Assembly: GCA_016720905.1 (NCBI GenBank)
Contig: JADKJT010000002.1
Span: 372,001 to 436,000 of the forward strand
Length of the DNA: 64,000 bases
Direction of reading: 5' to 3'
Source of the DNA: Gemmatimonadaceae bacterium
Lineage (GTDB): Bacteria > Gemmatimonadota > Gemmatimonadetes > Gemmatimonadales > Gemmatimonadaceae
In this document: in pieces, positions 53,405-61,352 of the stretch
Layout of the letters: each line of letters begins with the position of its first letter
Numbering within the stretch: the first letter of the stretch is position 1
Program-made: the position numbers and the translations under genes
Notes under the pieces: model-generated
Seen by the model: only the letters and a program-made list of their open reading frames with translations
Database searches by the model: none
Told to the model about the DNA's origin: nothing

Positions 53405-53446
53405 CCGCAATCGCGAAGGATCAGACCACCGCCCCAGCCGGACTGC

Positions 53447-53908
53447 TCAGCCGCCGATCACGAAGCACGTGCTGTCGGACTTGATGGCACTCAGCTTCGT
53501 CTGCATGGATCGATCGCGTCCCTGAAACTGGACGTACGCCTTCAGTCGGATCATGCCCGTGCCGCAGTTGCCGGCGTTGGTGCTGAGGCTACCCGGTGGT
53601 GTCAGGAACCCGGTGATCCACGTGGTGCTGCCTTCTACGGCCGACTTTGTCGAGCCTTCCGTGAACGGTACCCACGACGCGCCCCTGAATCCCTCGTTGG
53701 TGCTGATGCGCACTTCGAGGGGCTTGAGCCCGGCGCGCTCATACTTGATGCGCACTGCGCTCGCGGTGGCATCGAACTTGACCGACCGCAGGGTGATCAC
53801 TTCGATCACGCTGGCCGGATCTGACCGCGGCTGAAGCACCTGCGCGGCAGTGAGGCGGGGGGCAACGATCGCGATGATCGCGAGGGCGAGCCGGCGAATT
53901 CTCGGCAT
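53447..53908 (-). CDS. small secreted protein of unknown function
   Basis: A 153-residue exported protein I do not recognise. Signal peptide ALAIIAIVAPRLTAAQ at the N-terminus, then a beta-rich domain (VIEVITLRSVKFDATASAVRIKYE) and two Cys residues (NAGNCGTG and STCFVI) that could form a disulfide. ATG 53908 is chosen because AGGAG lies about 8 bases upstream. It is the last of three minus-strand secreted-protein genes facing away from the barrel/sigma operon; its neighbours suggest a surface role. Confidence 0.7.
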   Translation of the reverse strand: MPRIRRLALAIIAIVAPRLTAAQVLQPRSDPASVIEVITLRSVKFDATASAVRIKYERAGLKPLEVRISTNEGFRGASWVPFTEGSTKSAVEGSTTWITGFLTPPGSLSTNAGNCGTGMIRLKAYVQFQGRDRSMQTKLSAIKSDSTCFVIGG

Positions 53909-53982
53909 GTTGTGGCTCCTGAAAGATAGAGGGTGGCGGTTGGTGGCATGAGGCAACGACGACAGCGATGGGCGCACGGATG

Positions 53983-55044
53983 TCACTGATATTTCGTGGT
54001 AAACGTGAGGCTCGACGTTGGCGAAGGTTCGCCACAGTTTTTCGCGCGCAAATCAATGGTTACCGTCGCGCCGATGGGCACGGTCACGACAGCGCTCAGC
54101 CCGGTGACCGTCCGGGCCTCCAACGTCCGACCGCCGCTGTGTCTCACCGTGAGCAGGTATTCATTGAGAGGTGCCCCCTGCTGTCCGCTTCGGTCCGCCA
54201 ACGACCACCGAACGGTGATGCCGGTTGGCGACGTTGATGCGGCGGCGAAGCTGATCGTACTCCCGTTGACCGGCGCGGTCATCGCGGGTGCCCCGATGGA
54301 AGGGTTACTCACGCACGTCACGCCGGTTGGAGGCGCAGCGGCATAGTGGAAATCCCAGGTGCCATCAGCGTTGGACTGTGTGTACGTGTTGGGATCACTG
54401 GACGCGGTGGATTCGATGCCGAAGAGGTACGTCGATGGATTGGTTGAACAGCTGCTGCTCCTCGTCAGCGTCGCCGTGAACGTCGCATTCGCCTGGGTAC
54501 CACCTCGCGAGACATTGGTCACCGTGTGACAGGCGAGTCGCACGACGTTCGGTGTGCCGAAGTCGACACCAGTCGCGGTCATCACGATTGGCGCGCCAAC
54601 CTGCACGGTCGATGGGACGGGGTTGAACGTCACGTTCTCGATGAGTCCCTTACGCACCACTTTGAATGTGAACTTGTCTGAGAATCCCACCGCGATCTGT
54701 ACGGTGCCACCAGCACTCGCACTGGACGGGACGTTCACATTCATTTCGATATACCCCACCTGTCGCCCGCCACTTCCGGTGGTACGACCATTCGAGATTG
54801 CGGAGAGGCTCGCGCCAGTCGCTTTCACCTGATCGAACGGGACCAGATCGATCAAGTCCTTGATGATCCGTACGGTCGACGTGTGTTGGCGGCGCAGTTC
54901 CGGGCTCCCGGAAAGCTCATAGAATGCGTCACCGGTTCCCGTTGCGAAATCGTGGACCTTGATGCCTTGCGCCGGTGATACCGCAGGTGCGAACAACACA
55001 ACGGCAAACGCGGATACGGTGAGGAGGTGACGGACGTGGGACAT
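53983..55044 (-). CDS. secreted protein with Fn3-like C-terminal domain
   Basis: A 353-residue exported protein not assigned to a known family. Signal peptide: LLTVSAFAVVLFAPAVSPAQ. The middle is beta-rich with paired Cys (VRLACHTVT, SSSCSTN). The last ~100 residues look like a fibronectin-III or Ig-like module (GITVRWSLADRS, LNEYLLTVRHSGGRTLEAR, VTIDLRAKNCGEPSP). A similar module occurs in two proteins of the neighbouring plus-strand operon. ATG 55044 is chosen because the signal peptide begins there. Confidence 0.7.
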   Translation of the reverse strand: MSHVRHLLTVSAFAVVLFAPAVSPAQGIKVHDFATGTGDAFYELSGSPELRRQHTSTVRIIKDLIDLVPFDQVKATGASLSAISNGRTTGSGGRQVGYIEMNVNVPSSASAGGTVQIAVGFSDKFTFKVVRKGLIENVTFNPVPSTVQVGAPIVMTATGVDFGTPNVVRLACHTVTNVSRGGTQANATFTATLTRSSSCSTNPSTYLFGIESTASSDPNTYTQSNADGTWDFHYAAAPPTGVTCVSNPSIGAPAMTAPVNGSTISFAAASTSPTGITVRWSLADRSGQQGAPLNEYLLTVRHSGGRTLEARTVTGLSAVVTVPIGATVTIDLRAKNCGEPSPTSSLTFTTKYQ

Positions 55045-55132
55045 GGTGACTTGCTCCGAAAGCGAGGATCGGTGGAACGCGGCGGCACGCAATAGACGCG
55101 ACTCCCGCCACGGGATTCTCAGTGACGCCAGG

Positions 55133-56512
55133 TCACGGCGGATTGACCAACAGCGTCACGGCGCGTCGCTCGGTGCCGATGCTCACCACAACGGTCAGCG
55201 TCACCGGCGTCGACACACGCGCCGCGATCACCCTCACTTGCGCGGTGCGTCCAGGTTCCAGCGTGACCGAGGCCGGCATCACCACCAGATCCGGTCGACT
55301 GCACACCATCTGCACGACGACGGCGGCCGTCAGGGCACTGGTGGGCACGATGGACAAGAGGACGGCCGAACCGCCGGCCACCTGTACTGACGAGAGGGTG
55401 GCCGATGCAATGACGCCCGCCGAGCGCGCGACTGGGGTCACGGTCAGGTCGGCGAACGCGCCATGCGTCGATTCCCCCGTGATGACCGTGTTGGCCGACC
55501 CATCGACAACGCCGCCAAGCGGTGCGGGAGCGCGCGGCAGATCGGCGGTCACGGCAGACGCGCTGATCCGTGCCGCCAACGGCGCATCAACCACCGACGT
55601 CGAGATCGCTGCATTCACACGATTGCTACCCGCGGGAACGCGCACACTCGACGGCACCGTCACTCCAGGCACCGACGAGACCATGGTGACCTCGAGTGGG
55701 TTTCCGGCCACCGGGAGATTGAGTGTGATCGTGGCCGTCGACGGCGCGCCGCCGGCAACCGTCGCCGGTGCAAGCGTCACCGAGGTCACGCGTAGTGCCA
55801 GAAGACTCACGGACGCGTTGATTGGCGGCGAGACCGGCGCGTCGCTCATTTGCACCGTCGTGCCTGCCACCAGCCGGATGTCCACGTCCTGCGACACGGC
55901 GCGCGTGGCAAGCGGAATCACGACGCTTTCGCTTCCCGCCGCCACCACCGCGCCGCCGGTCACTGTCGCCAACGCATTCGATACGGACAGGGCCACACCC
56001 ATTCCGGATGCCGGCGCCGGTCCGGACAATTGCACGCGAACGGTGGCGGTGGCGCCACCCACCAGACGCGTGGCCGACGGTGTGAGGGCGACGACGACGG
56101 GCGCGAGGACCGTGAGTGGCGCGACTACCCGCATCGCCATTCCCGCAGGCGGCGTGATCACCGCCGTAATCAGCGCCGCCGCGTCGGTCGCCACAGGCGT
56201 CGTCGCGATTCGAAACGTGGCGCGCTTGCTCCCTGCTGCAATCGTAACGGTTGAGGGCACCGTGATGCCGGTGACAACCGCCCCGCGCGCGCCCGGCGCC
56301 ACGGCGATCGCGACCGTGACGCCGCCGGTCGGCGCCTCGGCAGCGAGCACAATCGTTGCCAGAGCGGACTGACCGCCCGGCATCGAGCGGGGGACCACCA
56401 CCAGCGAATCGCCGGACGCGGAGTGCCGGACGGAGGGCGCGCGCGCATGGGCGCCTGTCGCCGCGTTGAGCCCGGCGACAGTGGCCAAGGTGATGAGCAA
56501 GTTCGTGCGCAT
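55133..56512 (-). CDS. secreted protein with four Ig-like repeats
   Basis: A 459-residue exported protein: signal peptide LLITLATVAGLNAATGAHA, then about four ~90-residue repeats. Each has the pattern hydrophobic strand, x-GG-x (PGGQSALATIVL, VGGATATVRVQL, AGGAPSTATITL, AGGSAVLLSIV), a middle strand and a closing (I/V)P-x-S-V/T-V-x-A/P-G segment (PSTVTIAAGS, PSSVRVPAGS, PASVTLEPGR). This is a typical secreted Ig-like/adhesin-type layout rich in Ala, Thr and Val. No enzyme motif is seen. It is divergent from the barrel gene across a 130-base gap (56513-56642) that should hold both promoters. Confidence 0.75.
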   Translation of the reverse strand: MRTNLLITLATVAGLNAATGAHARAPSVRHSASGDSLVVVPRSMPGGQSALATIVLAAEAPTGGVTVAIAVAPGARGAVVTGITVPSTVTIAAGSKRATFRIATTPVATDAAALITAVITPPAGMAMRVVAPLTVLAPVVVALTPSATRLVGGATATVRVQLSGPAPASGMGVALSVSNALATVTGGAVVAAGSESVVIPLATRAVSQDVDIRLVAGTTVQMSDAPVSPPINASVSLLALRVTSVTLAPATVAGGAPSTATITLNLPVAGNPLEVTMVSSVPGVTVPSSVRVPAGSNRVNAAISTSVVDAPLAARISASAVTADLPRAPAPLGGVVDGSANTVITGESTHGAFADLTVTPVARSAGVIASATLSSVQVAGGSAVLLSIVPTSALTAAVVVQMVCSRPDLVVMPASVTLEPGRTAQVRVIAARVSTPVTLTVVVSIGTERRAVTLLVNPP

Positions 56513-56642
56513 GGATATCGGACGGGTGGAGGCCGGTAGCTGAAACCGTTGTCGGGAAAAGAGACGTGTCAGGACCACATCCGTTCTCACGTTCGACCAA
56601 ACGGGACTCCGGCGCGGACGGCGACCTGAGAAGGATCCGGCC

Positions 56643-58796
56643 ATGGCCGCGTCCATTCGTCACGCTATGCTGCCGGCCTCCAACGTCCTCCGCTCCCATT
56701 TCGCCAACCGTCGTCGGCTCGCGTCCGTCGCGGCCATCTCACTCAGTGCATCCGTCTCGGCGGCGCAATCCGTCAATCCGGCACCGATTGCAGTCGTGCC
56801 GATGATCGACACCGCACGCGCGCTGTCCGCGATGAGCACGCTCGAGTTCGCGCTCAATCGTCCGCTTGGCGCCGACGATGGTGAACTGGTGCTCACGGTG
56901 GGTGGCGTCGACGTCACGGCATTTGTTGAGCGCACCGGACAGGGGCTCGCATATCGCCCCACCTTCGCGCCGATTCCCGCCGGCACCACCGAGGTCGTGC
57001 TCTTTCAGAAACGGGGTGCCCGGTGGACCGAGTTGCGCCGCCTGTTGCTCACCGTGCGTACCGTGTCCGGTTTCACGCACATCGTGGCAACGCCGTCTGC
57101 CACGTTCGGCAACAAGGGGCAGGTGGCCGAAGGCCGATCGCGTGGCATTCCCGAACCAGAACGTCCGATCTATCAGGATGTCGTGTTCAACGGGTCCCTT
57201 CAGACTGTCCACGAGCGATCGCGCTTCACCCTCGAGACGTCGTCCGCATACGTCGGGTCCTCACGCCGCGAGGAGGCCTTGCGGTTCAATCAGCAGCAGG
57301 AGCGCGCCCCACGCCTTGACCTGTCGGATTTTCGGATCGTGCTGCGCGCCGGCGCCGGCCGTCTCACCATCGGACAGACGTCGTTCGGTGAAAGCCGCCA
57401 ACTGATCAACGGATTCTCCTCTCGCGGAGCGTCGCTGGCCTGGGCACGCGGCGGCACGCGGCTGGTCGTTGGGGCGCTCAACGCCGCGCCGCTCGTGGGG
57501 TGGGACCACCTGATCGGCATGGATCACGCCAATCACCGGGTACTCGGCGCCTCGATCGCACGCGAGTTGATTGCGCGCCGCCCCGGTGCCCTCACGCTGG
57601 ACGTCACCGTGCTCAATGCGTCCATGCTGCCACTGAATGGCTTTCGCCAGGGGGCGGTGCTGGATGCAGAACAGAGCGCCGGGAGTTCGGTGCAACTATC
57701 CATGACGACACCCGGACAGCGTATGCGCTTTGCGGGCGGCGTATCGCGCAGCCGGTTCGACAACCCGCCACTGGATCCGCAACTCACGGGCGACACCATT
57801 GTGCGGGCCGTGGAGCGTGAATCGCGCGGCGCGCGTTTTGTCGAATCGAACGTTTCCGTACTGCAGAATCGGACGGTGCGCGGCGTCGGCGTCGTCAATC
57901 TGGGACTTGGCTATCGGCATGAGCGCGTCGATCCGTTGTATCGCAGCGTCGCGGCTCCGTTACAGGCCGACCGACAGATCCATGGCAGCGATGCCACGTT
58001 TGCCGTGGGCGTGATATCCGGACAAGCGGGATGGTCGTGGTCGCGAGACAATCTCGGGCGCATCAGCACCATTCTCACCACACGCGATCAGTCGAACTCG
58101 ATGAATTTTGCGGTGCCGGTCGCGCAGCTGTTTCGCGTCAAACGTGCCACCACCGCGTGGCCGACGATCACGCTGGCGTTCAACCAAGTCCACCAACGCG
58201 CCGACGGCGAGCCTTCAGGCGGCACCTTCCGCCCGCAGGATCTGCCCGATCAACTCAGCACCAACCGCGACCTCGGCGCCCAATGGCAGTTCGGACGCTG
58301 GCACGTTGCCGCCCGCCGGAACCGCAGTCATCAGGACAACCGCCAGATCGACCGCGAACGAGCCGACTTCGCGGCCGGCTCCGATGCGTTGTCGGTCGGC
58401 ACGGAGCTGGGGGCCACGGCCGATATGGCACTCGACCTCGGCGACGATTTCCAGCGGTCAGAGGAACGTGCCGAGCGCACGGACACGCGTCGCGTCACAC
58501 TCAATACCAATTTGCGACGCGGGCAGGGCGCGTCGCTCGTGCTGGCGGTGTCGCTGCTGCACACGCGGCCACCCGCAGGGCCGACCACCATCAACAGCGA
58601 ACAGCGCATCGAACTCACGCAGCCCCTGGCGATGTGGCGCGACGCTACCGGCGGCGCGCGGGGACAGCTCTTCGTGCGCTTCGCCCGCTCAACGGCGCGA
58701 TTGCCGGACTTCCTGCTCGCCGACACCAATCCGATGGCGCGCATCTCGCAACGGCAGTGGGCGGTCTCGTCGGGTCTCAACCTGCGGGTGTTCTGA
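56643..58796 (+). CDS. outer-membrane beta-barrel-like protein with N-terminal Ig-like domain
   Basis: A 717-residue exported protein. The signal region is LASVAAISLSASVSAAQ, preceded by a long Arg-rich N-region. Residues ~55-145 form an Ig-like domain (GELVLTVGGVDVTAFVERTG, YRPTFAPIPAGTTEVVLFQ). The remaining ~550 residues consist of alternating amphipathic strands (FRIVLRAGAGRLTIGQTSF, GVVNLGLGYRHERVD, TWPTITLAFNQVHQ-type) and end in aromatic residue Phe (SGLNLRVF), the usual signal for barrel assembly. I infer an outer-membrane barrel, function unknown. Its stop overlaps the next ATG by one base. Confidence 0.72.
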   Translation: MAASIRHAMLPASNVLRSHFANRRRLASVAAISLSASVSAAQSVNPAPIAVVPMIDTARALSAMSTLEFALNRPLGADDGELVLTVGGVDVTAFVERTGQGLAYRPTFAPIPAGTTEVVLFQKRGARWTELRRLLLTVRTVSGFTHIVATPSATFGNKGQVAEGRSRGIPEPERPIYQDVVFNGSLQTVHERSRFTLETSSAYVGSSRREEALRFNQQQERAPRLDLSDFRIVLRAGAGRLTIGQTSFGESRQLINGFSSRGASLAWARGGTRLVVGALNAAPLVGWDHLIGMDHANHRVLGASIARELIARRPGALTLDVTVLNASMLPLNGFRQGAVLDAEQSAGSSVQLSMTTPGQRMRFAGGVSRSRFDNPPLDPQLTGDTIVRAVERESRGARFVESNVSVLQNRTVRGVGVVNLGLGYRHERVDPLYRSVAAPLQADRQIHGSDATFAVGVISGQAGWSWSRDNLGRISTILTTRDQSNSMNFAVPVAQLFRVKRATTAWPTITLAFNQVHQRADGEPSGGTFRPQDLPDQLSTNRDLGAQWQFGRWHVAARRNRSHQDNRQIDRERADFAAGSDALSVGTELGATADMALDLGDDFQRSEERAERTDTRRVTLNTNLRRGQGASLVLAVSLLHTRPPAGPTTINSEQRIELTQPLAMWRDATGGARGQLFVRFARSTARLPDFLLADTNPMARISQRQWAVSSGLNLRVF

Positions 58797-60115
58797 TGAC
58801 ACGTCCCGCTCACGTCGCGGCCTGCGCCCTGGTCACCCTGACAATCAGTGCAACGTTGTCGCAAGGCTTGTCGGCACAAGTGCGCGTGAACCCTACCGGC
58901 GTCAGCGTCAACGCGATGAACGCCACCACGGTCTTCCTCACGTTTGGTGGCGTATCGGCAAATCTGCGACCTGCGGAGGCATTCTGGTGCGGTGAACTGG
59001 TGAGCGCGGCACCGGACCGCGGGAGCCGCTGCAGCCCCAGCACCATCTTCGGACGACTCCCCGCGCGATACGATCTCGCCCGGCGCAGTGGTCAGAATGC
59101 GTTCACCGACATCATGTCCATTCCCGCGTCAGTCAGTCGGCGCGCCTATCAGGACGCGCGCCGGGGCGCAGTCGCGACGTTCTTCTATGTGCGCCGGTTC
59201 GAGAGTCTCGTTGGTGGCGCCGATGAATTTGTCGCGGTCACCTGTCGGCTGACCGGTGGCGAGGCGAAAGTACCGTTCGCCCTGACCGATGTGCGGGTGT
59301 CGTTCGACGGGGGCGACCAGGTGCAGTTTCTGCGTGCCGGCGACACGCCGCCGCCGTTCGCCGCGCGGATCACCCACAATGGAACCGGTCGTCTGGTGGG
59401 TCGCTGGGAAGTGGTCATGCCTGGCGAGGAAACGCCGTCGACAGACGATTTGCTCACGGAGGCCAGTTTGCCGCTCGAGCAACGTACCCAGCAGCGCCGC
59501 TTTTCGCCGGTGCAGCGGTTCAATCTGTTCGCTCCGCCGGGTGGCACCATCGTGTTGCCGGGACCCGATCCGAAACGGCTGCCAACCTCGGCGGAAGGAT
59601 CATATCTCGTGTTGTTGCGCATCGAGGCCAGCGACGATCGCGAAGGCGACTCGGATCTGGGCGCCACCGGCGGCGGATCCGGCATCGTGCACTCGGCGGC
59701 CGTCGCGGGTTTTCCGATGCCGGTCTTGCGGTATGTGGTGATGGGTGACGGTGCCCCGATCGCGCGAGATGGCGCGACTCGACTCGCGTTGCTCGAACCC
59801 GCCGATGGTGGCGCGGCCCGCGCCGACTCGTCCTTCCGGTTGCGGTGGAGCGCGGAACCACGTGCGAACGCCTATCGCGTTGACCTGCAGTCGGTCTCGG
59901 GCACTCCGGTGCTGAGCGCGCTCGTGCCCCGTGGGACGACGCTCTATGAGGCACCGACGCTGGTCTGGCAGCGCGCGAACTCCGGACGTCTTCGCTGGCG
60001 TGTGACCGCGCTGGACGGGGTCGGAAGGGCAATTCGGCAGAGTGGCTGGCGCGGCGTCGTTACCGGCGTCAAATCTGGTGATGTGCGTCCCGACGTGGAG
60101 TCCCTTCACCCATGA
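58796..60115 (+). CDS. secreted protein with C-terminal Fn3-like domain
   Basis: A 439-residue exported protein of unknown family. Signal peptide: ALVTLTISATLSQGLSAQ. A beta-rich N-terminal domain with a Cys pair (FWCGELVSAAPDRGSRC) and conserved-looking TFFYVRRFES follows. The last ~100 residues form an Fn3-like module (LLEPADGG, FRLRWSAEPRANAYRVDLQS, GRLRWRVTALDGVGRAIRQ). A like module closes the membrane protein two genes downstream. It is packed between the barrel gene (one-base overlap) and the ECF sigma gene (four-base overlap). Confidence 0.72.
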   Translation: MTRPAHVAACALVTLTISATLSQGLSAQVRVNPTGVSVNAMNATTVFLTFGGVSANLRPAEAFWCGELVSAAPDRGSRCSPSTIFGRLPARYDLARRSGQNAFTDIMSIPASVSRRAYQDARRGAVATFFYVRRFESLVGGADEFVAVTCRLTGGEAKVPFALTDVRVSFDGGDQVQFLRAGDTPPPFAARITHNGTGRLVGRWEVVMPGEETPSTDDLLTEASLPLEQRTQQRRFSPVQRFNLFAPPGGTIVLPGPDPKRLPTSAEGSYLVLLRIEASDDREGDSDLGATGGGSGIVHSAAVAGFPMPVLRYVVMGDGAPIARDGATRLALLEPADGGAARADSSFRLRWSAEPRANAYRVDLQSVSGTPVLSALVPRGTTLYEAPTLVWQRANSGRLRWRVTALDGVGRAIRQSGWRGVVTGVKSGDVRPDVESLHP

Positions 60116-60738
60116 CGTCACCGTTTCGATCCCTCCGTATCGTACGTGACGAGTCCCCGGCAAGCGAGCCGCCAGCGCGCGAACCAGATGCGTCGATACC
60201 TGACGCCGAGGTCTCGCGAGCACTCAGCGACCTGCTGGCGCGTTTCGACGCCTTCATTCGGCGCACCGCGTCGCGACACGGACTGGCCGGCCAGGACGTC
60301 GACGATGTGGTTCAGGATTTGCGCGTGCGCGTCTGGAAGTCATTCGGAACGGCCGAACTGATTCGCCGCGCGAAGCCCACGTACATGTATCGCGTGGCCG
60401 TTTCGGCATCACTGGACATCATCCGTCGGCGGCGCGCCGTGAAGTCGTCGGCCACGGCACTCGATGACGTCCATCCGTCAGCGCTGGTGGACGATCGGGC
60501 TTCGGCCGACGCGCGCCTCGCGGCCAGTGAATTGGGCCGCGCAGTACACGAGGCCCTTGGCATGCTGGCCGAGTCGCGCCGCGGTGTGGTGCGCATGTAT
60601 TTGTCCGGGTATGACCGTTTCGAGATCGCCGACCTTCTCGGGTGGACGGAAGGAAAGACCCGCAACCTGTTGTATCGTGGTCTCGACGACCTGCGCCACG
60701 TGCTGGCGTCGCGCGGGATCACCAGGGAGAGCCTGTGA
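60112..60738 (+). CDS. ECF sigma factor (second)
   Basis: A 208-residue ECF sigma factor with a ~40-residue N-terminal extension. Region 2 is visible as LLARFDAFIRRTASRHGLAG, DVDDVVQDLRVRVWKSF and YMYRVAVSASLDIIRRRR; region 4 as GMLAESRRGVVRMYLSGYDRFEIADLLGWTEGKTRNLLYRGLDDLR (key parts given). It is the third gene of the barrel/secreted/sigma/membrane-protein operon, an uncommon place for a sigma gene, so the operon may carry its own regulator. The sequence is not close to the ECF factor at 39945. Confidence 0.9.
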   Translation: MTSPFRSLRIVRDESPASEPPAREPDASIPDAEVSRALSDLLARFDAFIRRTASRHGLAGQDVDDVVQDLRVRVWKSFGTAELIRRAKPTYMYRVAVSASLDIIRRRRAVKSSATALDDVHPSALVDDRASADARLAASELGRAVHEALGMLAESRRGVVRMYLSGYDRFEIADLLGWTEGKTRNLLYRGLDDLRHVLASRGITRESL

Positions 60739-61352
60739 TGAGCGACGAACGATTGCGCGAAGCCTACGAACAGGGATTACCACGGGGTGACGTGCGCCCC
60801 GCCCTCGATGACGTGGCTGCCGAGCGGCTCCGCAAGCTGGTGGAGCGCGAAGGGAGTGACGACGATAGACTGCACACCCTCGACACGCAGCTCGCGAGCG
60901 CCGAGGGACGTCGTGAACTGGAGATCGTGTGGGCGGCAGCCCGCGCGGCGCGGCCCCGTCGTGCGCGTGGAACAACGTGGGCAACGGCCGCCGGTGTGCT
61001 GCTGGCTGTTGGTATCACCGGCACGTGGCTCGCCGATCGCCGCGAAGCGCCGGCGCTGCGTGCTGAGGCGTCACCGATCACTCTGGTGGCCCCGGTCGGT
61101 GCACGCGACGCCGCCAACGCCTCCCGATTCGTGTGGCGCTCGCTGCGCGATGCCGATCGCTACACACTCGTGGTCGTCGACACCGCCGGCAACGAAGTGT
61201 TCGCGGCCGAGACGCGCGACACCGCGATCACCATGCCGGACTCGGTGCACTTGCTGGCAGGACGCGAATACCTCTGGTGGGTGCAAGCGACCACTCGCGC
61301 AGGCGCGTCGGTCACTGCCGTCACGCAACGCCTGGTAATTACCGCGCCGTAG
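60738..61352 (+). CDS. candidate membrane anti-sigma factor with external Fn3-like domain
   Basis: A 204-residue single-pass membrane protein directly after the ECF sigma gene (one-base overlap). The N-terminal ~75 residues are soluble and charged (DVAAERLRKLVEREGSDDDR, EGRRELEIVWAAARAA) and resemble anti-sigma cytoplasmic parts without a zinc finger, as no Cys is present. One helix follows (ATAAGVLLAVGITGTWLAD). The external part is an Fn3-like module (ITLVAPVGARD, FVWRSLRDADRYTLVVVDTAG, GREYLWWVQATTRAG). Position and layout point to an anti-sigma factor; this is inference. It overlaps the convergent CHAT gene by 14 bases at the 3' end. Confidence 0.68.
   Translation: MSDERLREAYEQGLPRGDVRPALDDVAAERLRKLVEREGSDDDRLHTLDTQLASAEGRRELEIVWAAARAARPRRARGTTWATAAGVLLAVGITGTWLADRREAPALRAEASPITLVAPVGARDAANASRFVWRSLRDADRYTLVVVDTAGNEVFAAETRDTAITMPDSVHLLAGREYLWWVQATTRAGASVTAVTQRLVITAP

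Noticed and set aside
58031..58795. Upstream extension of the 58796 secreted protein
   Set aside because: This part lies inside the barrel gene in another frame and has no protein-like character; a signal peptide begins at 58796.
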